From positions 680,001-744,000 of the forward strand of contig NZ_CP047242.1 in NCBI RefSeq assembly GCF_009856605.1: 64,000 nt of DNA, in the 5' to 3' direction. The notes beneath the pieces are model-generated. The model did no database searches. It saw only the letters and a list, made by a program, of their open reading frames with translations, and was not told the DNA's origin. Source of the stretch: Trichormus variabilis 0441 (lineage in GTDB: Bacteria > Cyanobacteriota > Cyanobacteriia > Cyanobacteriales > Nostocaceae). Below, piece by piece: positions 35,509 to 44,634 of the stretch (positions are counted from its first letter, which is position 1; every line of letters starts with the position of its first letter). Both the position numbers and the translations under genes were made by a program.

Positions 35509-36615
35509 ATGCAAAGCAATTTAGTTATGTTCCCAATTGTCGAGGTTGTAAGGCCAGGTACGCAAGTCAAAGAAACAAATTCTACTGATTACGAAGGTGC
35601 CGAGCAGCAATTTTTATTACTTTTGGCAACTGAGGACTTAGACGATAACTTAGATAGACAAGCTGCAATTGTCAGTGATTTTGAACAGGCGGTTTCCAGG
35701 GCAATTAATGGGGCTTATAAACGTGAGTGCCAAGATGACTTAGCACATCGGTTTTTGCAACGGATTCTCTATCGGATTAATCGGCTGAATCTGTTTTGGT
35801 TTGATGATTTGCGACAGTATACTAATGAGCGATCGCTCTATTTATCCTCATGTCGTAACCAAATTGAGGCTGCTTGGCAAAAGTGGGAACTTGCACAAGT
35901 AGATGTCGCTGCAATACAAAAATTAGATGTCAAACAAGCATTAATAGACCGTGCTGATGCTGATTTAGACCCGCCACTATCAGCCGCTAGTCGCTATATT
36001 CGTGAAGAGATGAGCGAAGCTGGCTACCGTCAATTGTTGGCGATCGGTTCTTTCGATGGTTTGGTTGAAGGTAGTCGTCTTTCCCGAATTTTAGGCGGCG
36101 CAGCTAATGAGGTGCAGTGTACCCTCGTGCGGGTACTACTGGAAGAGTACGGCAACGGTCGTTTATCTCGTAAGCATTCGACCTTTTTTGCTCAAATGTT
36201 GGCTGAGTTTGGTATGAACACCACACCAGAAGCATACTTTGATTTAGTCCCCTGGGAAGTTTTAGCTTGTGCCAATCATAATTTCTTGCTGACTGAACGC
36301 AGACGTTATTACCTGCGTTACAGTGGCGGATTGACCTATTTTGAAGTAGCTGGGCCTGCGGCTTATCGCAATTATCTCGCAGCCGCACAAAGATTAGGAT
36401 TATCAAATGCAGCGATGGGTTATTGGGAATTGCACATCAGGGAAGATGAACGCCACGGACGCTGGATGCTGGACGATGTGGCTTTGCCTTTAGCACAACG
36501 TTATCCCGATGATGCTTGGGAGTTAGTACTGGGATATGACCAGGAAAAATTAATGGGCGATCGCGCGGCTGAAGCTGTTGTCAGGTCTACTCGCCAAGCT
36601 GAATCAATTAATTAA
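35509..36615 (+). CDS. haem-oxygenase-fold, iron-containing redox enzyme family protein
   Basis: A ~368-residue, mainly helical protein of the haem-oxygenase-like di-iron group. The C-terminal two-thirds carries histidine/glutamate helices expected for metal ligands: VLLEEYGNGRLSRKHSTFFAQML, ACANHNFLLTERRRYYLRY and GYWELHIREDERHGRWML. Proteins of this fold in cyanobacteria have no settled substrate. I prefer ATG 35509; a GTG at 35467 would add 14 residues. It is not TenA or a true haem oxygenase. It stands between ftsI and a methyltransferase gene with no clear functional tie. Confidence 0.75.
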   Translation: MQSNLVMFPIVEVVRPGTQVKETNSTDYEGAEQQFLLLLATEDLDDNLDRQAAIVSDFEQAVSRAINGAYKRECQDDLAHRFLQRILYRINRLNLFWFDDLRQYTNERSLYLSSCRNQIEAAWQKWELAQVDVAAIQKLDVKQALIDRADADLDPPLSAASRYIREEMSEAGYRQLLAIGSFDGLVEGSRLSRILGGAANEVQCTLVRVLLEEYGNGRLSRKHSTFFAQMLAEFGMNTTPEAYFDLVPWEVLACANHNFLLTERRRYYLRYSGGLTYFEVAGPAAYRNYLAAAQRLGLSNAAMGYWELHIREDERHGRWMLDDVALPLAQRYPDDAWELVLGYDQEKLMGDRAAEAVVRSTRQAESIN

Positions 36616-36709
36616 GAGCTTAGGAATTTTCCGCTAATAGCATCATTTCTTTAGTAAAAAAACTATCGCTAAAGAAGTAATTTTTTGTCTAAATTTTTGT
36701 TGAATTTTG

Positions 36710-37429
36710 ATGACATTAAAGTTGAGGCGAAATCTCATGAAAGATGTTTTCTTTTGTCCTGAAGAGTCTAATTTCTACTCAAACTGCGTAGAAAATTTTA
36801 TTCTCAGGAATAGTGATCAATCTGATGCCATTATTGAATTTGGTTCTGGTGATGGTAGCCCTGTAATTAACTCATTATTAAGAAACCAGTTCAATGGTGT
36901 TATATATGGTTTTGAGTTAAATACCTCTGCGTGGAAAACCGCAAATTTAACGATTGATGAATATAATCTTACTGATAAATATGTAGTTAACAACTCCAGC
37001 TTATTTGAAGCTAGTACACCTGAAGCTAACTATCTAATCGCCAATCCGCCATATTTACCAGCACCAGATGCCGATATTTATATGCCCTTATTATTTGGTG
37101 GTGAAGATGGGGCGACAGTTACTAATGATCTTTTATGTTTAGGTTATGAAAATGCTTTACTTTTAGTCTCTAGCTTTTCTAATCCTATCAGTACAATTAA
37201 GCAGGCACAAAATAATGGATATAACGTTAGTAACTTTATAATTCTCCCATTAAAATTTGGTTACTATAGCTCAGAAACAAAAGTTAAAAATCATATAGAA
37301 AAACTACGAAAAAATAATATGGCGTTTTATTCTAGAGAATATTATTTTTTGGCTGGTGTTTTATTCCAAAAAAAAGCATCTGTGATTGATTTATCTCAAG
37401 AGTTAACCCAAGTGATGACGAGTTTATAA
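36710..37429 (+). CDS. class I SAM-dependent methyltransferase with NPPY motif
   Basis: A ~239-residue methyltransferase. Motif I is IIEFGSGDGSPVINS; motif IV is IANPPYLP, the N/DPPY signature of enzymes that methylate planar amide or base nitrogens (HemK/PrmC, N6-adenine or RNA methyltransferases). ATG 36710 is used; ATG 36737 (MKDVFFCPEES) has a GAGG about 11 bases upstream and may be the true start. It is AT-rich and has no operon partner. Substrate (protein glutamine, RNA or small molecule) cannot be told. Confidence 0.8.
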   Translation: MTLKLRRNLMKDVFFCPEESNFYSNCVENFILRNSDQSDAIIEFGSGDGSPVINSLLRNQFNGVIYGFELNTSAWKTANLTIDEYNLTDKYVVNNSSLFEASTPEANYLIANPPYLPAPDADIYMPLLFGGEDGATVTNDLLCLGYENALLLVSSFSNPISTIKQAQNNGYNVSNFIILPLKFGYYSSETKVKNHIEKLRKNNMAFYSREYYFLAGVLFQKKASVIDLSQELTQVMTSL

Positions 37430-37466
37430 TTGATGGGATTTATCCCTGATATCTGAAATATCCTTA

Positions 37467-37556
37467 GTGCTGTTGATTAATGCCGCTTAATCATCATAGG
37501 GTAGGTAATGCCCACCCTAACAGCACTCATAGACTTTTGAGAATCAAATTGGATTC
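37467..37556 (-). repeat. dispersed repeat with GGGTAGGTA/TGCCCACCC hairpin, copy 2
   Basis: GTGCTGTT (37467-37474) and AACAGCAC (37519-37526) are outer inverted repeats around GGGTAGGTAATGCCCACCC (37499-37517). The flank 37539-37556, read in reverse, begins GGGGAATCCAATTTGATTCT and matches copy 1 at 15899. It lies between convergent genes. Confidence 0.65.
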
Positions 37557-37558
37557 CC

Positions 37559-38662
37559 CTACGTCTGATAGGTACATTTTAATGTTTCTTCTATTGAACC
37601 TAAATTTTTAAATAATTCTATTAATGTATGAGATTTTGTTCTCCTTTTTGTCAAAATTACCTTTAATGGTGCTAATAGAGCAATATCTGGATCATCTCTC
37701 AGGGCAAACTCAGCAGCTTGCAAAATTGTTGCAGCATTCGTAAAAATACCTTCATCATCGAAGCCAAATTTTGCAGACAGTTTATGTAATTCCGCATCAG
37801 GTACAGTAGCCCTACCTGGCAGAGATTCATCTATAACTAAACCTTTTAATAGCGCCAGCAATGCTGCATAAATAGAGAAGTCATCACAACTATCAAAAGC
37901 TTTAAATTCTATACGACCTACTTCCGCAGGTAGGCGAGCAATTTTGGTTAATGCTGGCACACTATTAATTAGTTGCTCTTTTCCTTGAACAAATATTAAA
38001 GTTGCTGGTCTTTTGCCTGTTCTAATAAAGGTCCTGACTGATAATCCTTCCCATAAAGTGCCATTATAAAAAGGTGAACTGTAACTAAAAGGCACAATAT
38101 AAGGACTGTAATATGTTAACTTTTTGCCGATATCAATTACACGTTCATGGGGTAAATCGGCAACAGAAATATTTAAATCTGGCCCATATGTAACCATATA
38201 AATGTTAGCAGTTTGATCATCAGGATCGGTTTGTAACTGCTTAAGTTCATATTCATTTAATGGTGGATTGGGTGCAAAAGATGTTTTATAAGGATGAAAG
38301 CTAGTTAATATTGGTGAAAAGCCAAATTCAGCCGCAACTTCACATAATAAATTAAAACTATCTGATAGTTCTGTGATGGCATTTTGAATATTAGAATGAA
38401 TGGTTGTTCTAATTTCTATGCCCTTTGACAGACAATCAATTACCTCATCTGAATCAGCAAATCTTTCAAACCCCTCAATATACCATCGCTTCTTTCTAAT
38501 GCCTGCATCACCCACGCGTAATTGCAAATGATCATTAGGGTATATGGGTAATCTGTCTACGACTTGATTGAACTCTGCAAATGTTGTAGAGTCAAAATCT
38601 GCCAACTTTCCTTCTCTGTTGAGAAAAGCGACTTCATGTTCGATGCCGAATGAAAATACCAT
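37559..38662 (-). CDS. glutamate-cysteine ligase (GCS2)-like protein
   Basis: A 367-residue protein that opens with the GCS2-type signature MVFSFGIEHEVAFLN and has RVGDAGIRKKRWYIEGFERF, EIRTTIHSNIQNAI, FSPILTSFHPYKTSF and GRIEFKAFDSCDDFSIYAALLALLKGLV, consistent with the carboxylate-amine ligase superfamily (glutamate-cysteine ligase GCS2/YbdK). The ATP/metal-binding glutamates are in GIEHE and RIEFKAFD. It probably makes a gamma-glutamyl or related amide bond, but it is not the classical cyanobacterial GshA as I remember it. Stand-alone gene. Confidence 0.75.
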   Translation of the reverse strand: MVFSFGIEHEVAFLNREGKLADFDSTTFAEFNQVVDRLPIYPNDHLQLRVGDAGIRKKRWYIEGFERFADSDEVIDCLSKGIEIRTTIHSNIQNAITELSDSFNLLCEVAAEFGFSPILTSFHPYKTSFAPNPPLNEYELKQLQTDPDDQTANIYMVTYGPDLNISVADLPHERVIDIGKKLTYYSPYIVPFSYSSPFYNGTLWEGLSVRTFIRTGKRPATLIFVQGKEQLINSVPALTKIARLPAEVGRIEFKAFDSCDDFSIYAALLALLKGLVIDESLPGRATVPDAELHKLSAKFGFDDEGIFTNAATILQAAEFALRDDPDIALLAPLKVILTKRRTKSHTLIELFKNLGSIEETLKCTYQT

Positions 38663-38830
38663 AGGATCTAATAGAAAAAATTCTCAATAATCTAACAAAA
38701 CTATCTTACCCCAAATAGTACTGTTGCGGTTTAGCAAATGTATCTGTTTTAATTGCACAGACTAGGCAGTTATCTGCGATGGCTTAACGCAAGAGCCTAG
38801 CTGATCACTCTCCACAGAAGAGTACTATTA

Positions 38831-39751
38831 ATGAAATATATAAAATCAAAGTTAATTCTCAAAATATTGATTTTGGGATCATTGTTACTCATATCTCAAC
38901 AGGTTTTAGCACAAAGTTGGCGACCAGTTCGCGGTAGTGTTCTTTTCGGTATCAGTGGTATGGCGCTGATTAGCCAACAAAACTCTTCTCTAGATTTTCT
39001 CGTCGTCCACGACAATAAACAAGCCGATCAAGAACGTTTAGGAATCATTACAATTAAGGGTAAAAATCAACCCGAATATTTGAGTGTAAGTTGGCAAAGT
39101 AATACTCAATTACCTATTGATTTAGAAGCTTTAACCTCTATTCCCAACACAAAAGATAGTTTTATTGCTTTAAGCAGTAGTGGCAAAGTTTACAACTTTA
39201 AATTAAATTCTGATAAAAAAACTATATCTGTATCGAAAGAGTTTGAATTACCAGCAATACCTCCGGGTAGTAATTTTGAAGGATTTGCCCTGCAAAATAT
39301 AGAAGGTAAATTAGTTGCTATGTGGGCGCACAGAGGAGAAGGAGAACAACCATCTACTGTTTATTGGGGAGTCTTAGATTTAAATAAATATCAAATTACA
39401 TCTACAAATTCTGCCAAGCTCAAAGTACCGTTTCCCTCTGGAAATGTGCGGCACATTTCCGATATAAAAATAGATTCAGGTGGAATTGTCTATATTTCTG
39501 CCGCCAGTGATGCAGGAGATAATGGCCCATTTCAATCAGCTATTTATGTTGCTGGTTACTTAACTTTAAGCAATAGTTCTGGGCAAATTAGCTGGCGGCA
39601 GAGTCCCCAATTAGTCCCCCTCTACCGCTTTAATCACCATAAAATTGAAGGGATAGAACTTATTCCCGGTGCGGATGGTGGCTTAATAGTAGGTACAGAT
39701 GATGAAAACTTTGGTGCTTATGTTTATAGTTTGGGTGATAACGTTTTGTAG
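38831..39751 (+). CDS. secreted beta-propeller-like protein
   Basis: A 306-residue protein with a clear signal peptide (KLILKILILGSLLLISQQVLAQ, cleavage after VLA or VLAQ). The mature part has repeated beta-rich segments (FEGFALQNIEGKLVAMWAHRG, RHISDIKIDSGGIVYISAASDAGDNGP, IEGIELIPGADGGLIVGTDDENFGAYVYS) that resemble phytase-like or esterase-like propellers with DxG-type turns. No catalytic residues can be assigned. The TAG stop is directly followed by a hairpin shared with the convergent ychF. Confidence 0.7.
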   Translation: MKYIKSKLILKILILGSLLLISQQVLAQSWRPVRGSVLFGISGMALISQQNSSLDFLVVHDNKQADQERLGIITIKGKNQPEYLSVSWQSNTQLPIDLEALTSIPNTKDSFIALSSSGKVYNFKLNSDKKTISVSKEFELPAIPPGSNFEGFALQNIEGKLVAMWAHRGEGEQPSTVYWGVLDLNKYQITSTNSAKLKVPFPSGNVRHISDIKIDSGGIVYISAASDAGDNGPFQSAIYVAGYLTLSNSSGQISWRQSPQLVPLYRFNHHKIEGIELIPGADGGLIVGTDDENFGAYVYSLGDNVL

Positions 39752-39771
39752 AGACGCGACGAATCGCGTCT
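39752..39771. terminator. GAGACGCGA hairpin between convergent genes
   Basis: AGACGCGA (39752-39759), CGAA, TCGCGTCT (39764-39771). It lies in the 26-bp gap between two convergent stop codons and so probably ends both transcripts. Same hairpin family as 9707 and 54378. Confidence 0.55.
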
Positions 39772-39777
39772 TGATAA

Positions 39778-40869
39778 TTAGACGTTAAATCGGAATAACA
39801 TCACATCACCTTCCTGCACAATATATTCTTTACCTTCGCTGCGAACTAACCCTTTTTCTTTTGCAGCGATCAGAGAACCATTTGCAACTAAATCATTGTA
39901 TGCAACGGTTTCCGCACGAATAAATCCTCGCTCAAAATCAGAGTGAATTACACCTGCGGCTTGGGGTGCTGACATTCCTGCATTGATTGTCCAAGCACGG
40001 GTTTCTTTTTGTCCACTGGTGAAATAAGTCCGTAATCCCAATAGAGCATAAGTAGCACGAATCAAAGATTTTAATCCGCCTTCTTTTACCCCTAAAGATT
40101 CTAAAAAATCCGCCTTGTCTTCTTCCGGTAATTCTACAAGTTCTGCTTCTACTTGAGCAGAAACAACCACAACTTGAGCATTTTCCTGGGCTGCAACTTG
40201 GCGTACTCTTTCCACAAATTCATTACCAGTTGCTAATTCTTCTTCAGAAACATTAGCCGCGTAAATAATCGGCTTATTTGTCAACAGTCCCAGTCCCTTA
40301 ATAATTTCCGCTTCTTCTTCAGTTAAACTTATTTGCCGCACTGATTTACCTTCATTTAAGGCAGCAGCTAACTTTTCTAAAACTGTGATCTCAAATTGTG
40401 CATCTTTGCTGGTACGTGCTTGCTTACGCGTGCGTTCAATCCGGCGTTCAATTTGAGCTAAATCTGATAAACCCAATTCGATGCTAATGATTTCAATATC
40501 TCTTGCAGGGTCAACTGAACCGGCAACGTGGATGATATCATCATTCTCAAAACAACGTACTACATGAACGATCGCATCAACTTCTCGGATATGAGATAAA
40601 AATTGATTACCTAATCCTTCACCTTGGCTTGCGCCTTTCACTAAGCCGGCAATATCCACAAACTCAACTCGTGCGGGAATAATTTGTGCCGAACCGGAAA
40701 TTTGTGAAAGCACATTTAGCCGCTCATCTGGGACTGCAACTACGCCGACATTCGGTTCAATTGTGCAGAATGGGAAGTTAGCCGCTTCTGCTTTGGCATT
40801 AGCGACTACAGCATTAAATAAAGTAGATTTTCCAACGTTGGGAAGTCCGACAATTCCGGCTCTTAGCAT
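39778..40869 (-). CDS. ychF: Obg-family ATPase YchF
   Basis: A 363-residue translation-associated P-loop ATPase. It begins MLRAGIVGLPNVGKSTLFNAV (G1, about 8-15), then FCTIEPNVGVV (G2), VDIAGLVKGASQGEGLGNQFL (G3) and IYAANVSEEE in place of the usual NKxD, the change that makes YchF prefer ATP. The C-terminal TGS-like domain spans about 280-363 (TFFTSG-type, here RTYFTSGQKETRAW, then HSDFERGFIRAE). Complete and typical; a housekeeping gene. Confidence 0.97.
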   Translation of the reverse strand: MLRAGIVGLPNVGKSTLFNAVVANAKAEAANFPFCTIEPNVGVVAVPDERLNVLSQISGSAQIIPARVEFVDIAGLVKGASQGEGLGNQFLSHIREVDAIVHVVRCFENDDIIHVAGSVDPARDIEIISIELGLSDLAQIERRIERTRKQARTSKDAQFEITVLEKLAAALNEGKSVRQISLTEEEAEIIKGLGLLTNKPIIYAANVSEEELATGNEFVERVRQVAAQENAQVVVVSAQVEAELVELPEEDKADFLESLGVKEGGLKSLIRATYALLGLRTYFTSGQKETRAWTINAGMSAPQAAGVIHSDFERGFIRAETVAYNDLVANGSLIAAKEKGLVRSEGKEYIVQEGDVMLFRFNV

Positions 40870-40890
40870 TTTAGATGTGGGATTTTGAGT

Positions 40891-41100
40891 TTATACAGGC
40901 CCCGGTATGGTTTGGGGAATAGGTTCTGGTACAGTTTGGGGAATAGTCCCTGGAACTGTTTGGGGAATAGGAGCAGGTACAGGCTCCGGTATCGGTTGGG
41001 GAGTCATTGGTTCTGGTGTAGGTTCAGAACCAGGTAGCGGGTTTGGTTCAGGGTTGGGAATTTGTGGCTCAGGAATCGAAATAGCTGTGGGATAAATCAT
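40891..41100 (-). CDS. proline/threonine-rich low-complexity ORF
   Basis: A 69-codon frame made almost entirely of Pro-x repeats: EPQIPNPEPNPLPGSEPTPEP, then IPQTVPGTIPQTVPEPIPQTIPG. It has no signal peptide, membrane segment or cysteine. The DNA is a tandem GGAATAG-TTTGGGG-type repeat that also reads open as glycine-rich text on the plus strand. It may be a degenerate tail of a surface protein or just repeat DNA. It lies 21 bp upstream of ychF. Real gene status is doubtful. Confidence 0.35.
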   Translation of the reverse strand: MIYPTAISIPEPQIPNPEPNPLPGSEPTPEPMTPQPIPEPVPAPIPQTVPGTIPQTVPEPIPQTIPGPV

Positions 41101-41290
41101 CCTAAATCTAAATCATTGGACTTTCCCAAGCTAGATGACAACTTGAATTGTTGACATCCCCCTAAATGACTATACCTAAACCCTTTGATAATTCACAACT
41201 ATGTAGGAGTCCTCATTTAATCCTGCTCAGTATACTAAGAAGTAAATCTTTATAGAGCAAGTTTCTAGCGAAAGGAGTTAGGTAGATAAT

Positions 41291-41740
41291 ATGCCAACAA
41301 ATTATCCGACGAAAATTGCCATTTTGTGGATAGTGTTCCTTTTAGGAACTTTATTTCATACTCAACTGGGTTTAATGCCGCTTTTTCACGGTTTGAGTGT
41401 AATTGAATCGCAAAAAGCCACAAACATCAATGAGATATCAGGAATCATGTGGTTGATGCTGGGCTTTTTTGTACTGCCGATGTTGGCAACCATTGGCAAT
41501 ATATTCATTGAGAATAAACGCTATAGATTAGTACATTTTGGATTGACCATAATTTATAGCGTTTTAAATTTCATCCATCTAGTGTTAGATTTGCTACTGC
41601 CACAAATCATTTGGTATCAAATTACATTAATGGTGCTATTATTTCTCATTGGATTACTATTGAATCTTGTGGCTTTCCAATGGATGAAATCGCCGCCCAA
41701 AAATAATCATTCTCCAGAGCGTTTAACATCTACTTACTAA
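41291..41740 (+). CDS. small four-helix membrane protein
   Basis: A 149-residue integral membrane protein with four hydrophobic helices: about 8-28 (IAILWIVFLLGTLFHTQLGL), 48-68 (IMWLMLGFFVLPMLATIGN), 82-104 (LTIIYSVLNFIHLVLDLLL) and 107-130 (YQITLMVLLFLIGLLLNLVAF). It has a HTQLGLMPLFHG loop and no known catalytic motif. An AAAGGAG site lies upstream of ATG 41291. The family is unknown to me. Confidence 0.75.
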   Translation: MPTNYPTKIAILWIVFLLGTLFHTQLGLMPLFHGLSVIESQKATNINEISGIMWLMLGFFVLPMLATIGNIFIENKRYRLVHFGLTIIYSVLNFIHLVLDLLLPQIIWYQITLMVLLFLIGLLLNLVAFQWMKSPPKNNHSPERLTSTY

Positions 41741-41804
41741 ATTTATCAAAGTTTATTGGTCAGTTGTCGGTTGCCAACTAACCATTTCTTTGTATGTGTA
41801 AATT

Positions 41805-43379
41805 TTAACTATCCGATAGACGATAAACATAATATAAAGGAGTTTCGGCAATGATTTGAGATTTTTCTTGATATTTTGCCAATTCTTGGGGAAATTTTTC
41901 ATTTTTCTTAAGCTTATAATTTCCTAATGATTCATATTTTGTATGAATAATGTAAAAGCCTGCTTGACATTCAGCTATAAAATTCAGACTTCTTTTAGTA
42001 ATATAACGGTCAATGTACTCATCGTTTCTCAGATTGCGATAATTGCCATTAGGTTGACAAAGAGTAGATTTCTCAGGCAAATTTCTCAGACTATCTGCTA
42101 CATCGCGGGTACTAAGAATCCTGGGAATACCTGATCTACTGCTTATATAATTAAGATGTAAGTTTAAATTAATTATCAAAGAAATAGTAATACAGGCGAT
42201 GATAAATACTGATAGAAAACTATTAAAATTTTTGGAAAAATTTAGATAAGCTAAACTACAAACCGTGAAAAAGATAGGAGCCAGATAAATTAACAATTTA
42301 TAAAATGTAGGATTATAAGTCTTTTCCATATCTGTGGACGAATAGGCAGCTAGGAATACCAGCCAGATTAAGAATAATAAATTTAACAGTATCCGATTGC
42401 CTCGAAATTTTATAATCCCCAATCCTAATATCAAAGCAAGAAAGACTAGGGAAATTAATCCACTTTTCCAAGATTCACCAGCAAAATAGACTTCTTGACC
42501 TAATCCAAAATAACCGTTGAATATAGCCTTGAATCTTGATAACAGCGAAATGCCATATTCTTTACTGCTACTAGATTTTGTTGCTACGGCGATAATTCTG
42601 GTGGTGTTTATCCAGTTTCTGCCAATTTCACCGACCCAGTACGGTGTCATCGTAATGATGGCAGATAAAATAGCTACACCAGACAACATCCATCTTCTCT
42701 TTTGTCGGAAATTTATAGAAATATAAAAAATAATCGTAATGACAAAAACTACTGGCATTACATAGAGAGTAGAAAAGTGTAAATTTGATATTATTGCTAG
42801 TACAAAACCATAAGCTATCCAAGACAATAACTCTAGATTTGAAGATAGTTTACCTTCCAGTTGATAAGTGTATAGTAATACAAAACAAAGTAGAAAAAAT
42901 GTAATTGATACGGGATTTCCAGCAATACTATTACCTGTACTCATGACAATATTTTGAAACAGACAGATATACCAGAATCCTGCTAATGCTGATAGAAATA
43001 ACCTTTTATCACGTTCAACATTTTCTAGCAGTTTATAAGTGGTTAAAGTAAGTAAAGGAATGGAACAGAAAGTAAGGAGAGCATTTGGCATTGCTTGAGC
43101 AGATAAATCAGCAGTCAAGGCAGTGAAAGGAAATACTAAATAGTAATATAAAGGTGGCAGATAAAATTCGCCGACCAGACCTGACCAAGCAGTAGGGCCT
43201 GAACCTAATGTGGGCCATTTGTCATCCCATGTTGCCATAATTCTGTAGGCATCATTGATTTGGTCGCCACTATAATCACTGAAATTTATGACAACAAAAC
43301 TTAAAATATAAATTCCCCATATCAAAGATAAAAACATCATGACATAGCTCAATTTTTTAAGACTTATATGCTGTAGCAT
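41805..43379 (-). CDS. PMT/ArnT-type membrane glycosyltransferase
   Basis: A 524-residue polytopic protein with about ten membrane helices. The first extracytoplasmic loop carries acidic residues (YSGDQINDAYRIMATWDDKWPTLGSGPTAWSG) as in GT39/GT83 lipid-sugar-dependent transferases, then VGEFYLPPLYYYLVFPFTAL. The C-terminal ~100 residues form a soluble domain (SRSGIPRILSTRDVADSLRN). It likely moves a sugar from a polyprenyl carrier to an acceptor in the envelope. Donor and acceptor unknown. A stand-alone gene, AT-rich relative to neighbours. Confidence 0.78.
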   Translation of the reverse strand: MLQHISLKKLSYVMMFLSLIWGIYILSFVVINFSDYSGDQINDAYRIMATWDDKWPTLGSGPTAWSGLVGEFYLPPLYYYLVFPFTALTADLSAQAMPNALLTFCSIPLLTLTTYKLLENVERDKRLFLSALAGFWYICLFQNIVMSTGNSIAGNPVSITFFLLCFVLLYTYQLEGKLSSNLELLSWIAYGFVLAIISNLHFSTLYVMPVVFVITIIFYISINFRQKRRWMLSGVAILSAIITMTPYWVGEIGRNWINTTRIIAVATKSSSSKEYGISLLSRFKAIFNGYFGLGQEVYFAGESWKSGLISLVFLALILGLGIIKFRGNRILLNLLFLIWLVFLAAYSSTDMEKTYNPTFYKLLIYLAPIFFTVCSLAYLNFSKNFNSFLSVFIIACITISLIINLNLHLNYISSRSGIPRILSTRDVADSLRNLPEKSTLCQPNGNYRNLRNDEYIDRYITKRSLNFIAECQAGFYIIHTKYESLGNYKLKKNEKFPQELAKYQEKSQIIAETPLYYVYRLSDS

Positions 43380-43615
43380 GGTTCTTTAATTAACCTGACT
43401 TTTCGGAAAATTATCAATGTCATAGTAATATAAAGAATGGTTGTATTAAGAACGTCAGATACAAGCTATACAGATTCTTTATAAATCAATTGCCATAATA
43501 AAGTTCTCAAAAACTTAAAACCGATTTAGTCCAGATAATTTCTGTGAAGACTTAGGCAAATACCTCACCAGAATTTTATATATTTTCTAGTGAAAAAATA
43601 TACGTTTTTGTATTA

Positions 43616-43702
43616 AAGACGAAAATCATTGAAGATTTAAATGCCCAAGGTTTTAATCACCAACTGGTGCAAAACTCTGGACATCAACACTGGAAAAATT
43701 AG
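43616..43702 (+). pseudogene. remnant of a HicA/YcfA-type toxin gene
   Basis: A short frame reads KTKIIEDLNAQGFNHQLVQNSGHQHWKN then stop. The GF-x5-QNSGHQHWKN portion resembles the conserved GF-xxxRQ-x-GSH-xxxx core of HicA mRNA-interferase toxins, but the N terminus and the rest are missing. It lies in an otherwise empty 343-bp gap (43380-43722) between the glycosyltransferase and nagB. The similarity is short and could be chance. Confidence 0.35.
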
Positions 43703-43722
43703 ATCACACGCAACGGAAAAAG

Positions 43723-44499
43723 TTAAGAGGATAATAAGTTAGCTGAATTAATATCCAAAAATAAAGTTGCTTGTGGTTGTTGGCGTAACACAGAAGCTGG
43801 GCAAGTTTTACTAATTGACCCTTGTAGCATTTGTTTGACAATCTGTGCTTTACGTTGTTCTGGTGCTAGACAGAATATTTTTTTAGCTGAACAGATTAAT
43901 GGCAAGGTGACAGTAAAAGCGTACTGAGGAACACTATCAAGATGAGGAAATTGTCCTGTATTAACCTGCTGTTGACGGTTTACCGGATCTAGTTTCACCA
44001 GCTTGACGCTGTAAGGGTCTTGGAAATTCGCTACAGATGGATCATTAAAAGCTAAGTGTCCGTTTTCACCAACGCCAAGACAACACAGGTCTATTGGTTG
44101 TGCTTGTAGTAATTTAGTATAGCGATCGCATTCTGCCAAGGGTTCTAATGTATCACCCTCAATATAGTGAAATTGTTGGGGAAAAACTCGCTTTTCTACG
44201 CGTTCCTGCATATAGCGGCGAAAACTTGCCGGATGATCAGCCGTAATTCCTAAATATTCGTCCAAATGAAATAAGGTAATTCTTGACCAATCTATACCAC
44301 CCAAGGCTATCAACGCATCCAAAAATTTTAGTTGAGAATTTCCTGTTGCTAGCAACACAGCAGCAGTCTTTTTTTCTTCTAGTAAAGATTGTAGATACTT
44401 GCGTACAATCGCTGCCACATCCTGAGCCATGTCGGCTTCAGATTTGTAAATTTGGACTGACAGATGATCAACACGAAAAAAGTTTGTAGCGGCTACCAT
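43723..44499 (-). CDS. nagB: glucosamine-6-phosphate deaminase
   Basis: A 258-residue enzyme that converts glucosamine-6-phosphate to fructose-6-phosphate and ammonia. Motifs: AAVLLATGNSQLKFLDALI (phosphate loop), ITLFHLDEYLGITADHPASFRRYM with the catalytic aspartate, LCCLGVGENGHLAFNDPSVANF, and a C-terminal PASVLRQQPQATLFLD segment. Length fits NagB; 6-phosphogluconolactonase shares the fold but lacks this signature. It lies divergent from the HAD phosphatase gene, with both promoters in a 135-bp gap. Confidence 0.93.
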   Translation of the reverse strand: MVAATNFFRVDHLSVQIYKSEADMAQDVAAIVRKYLQSLLEEKKTAAVLLATGNSQLKFLDALIALGGIDWSRITLFHLDEYLGITADHPASFRRYMQERVEKRVFPQQFHYIEGDTLEPLAECDRYTKLLQAQPIDLCCLGVGENGHLAFNDPSVANFQDPYSVKLVKLDPVNRQQQVNTGQFPHLDSVPQYAFTVTLPLICSAKKIFCLAPEQRKAQIVKQMLQGSISKTCPASVLRQQPQATLFLDINSANLLSS

Positions 44500-44634
44500 A
44501 TCGAGAACTGAGGACTGGGTAATACCTTTAATCTAACCTCTAACCTCTATGGGAGTCGGAGATGACTGAGGAACACAAAACAATGTAGACTATCTAAATT
44601 AAGTTAATAATTATTTACATTACATCCAAAAATC

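Noticed and set aside
40907..41095. Plus-strand glycine-rich frame opposite the proline-rich ORF
   Set aside because: Both strands of the repeat are open by composition; the glycine-rich reading has even less support.
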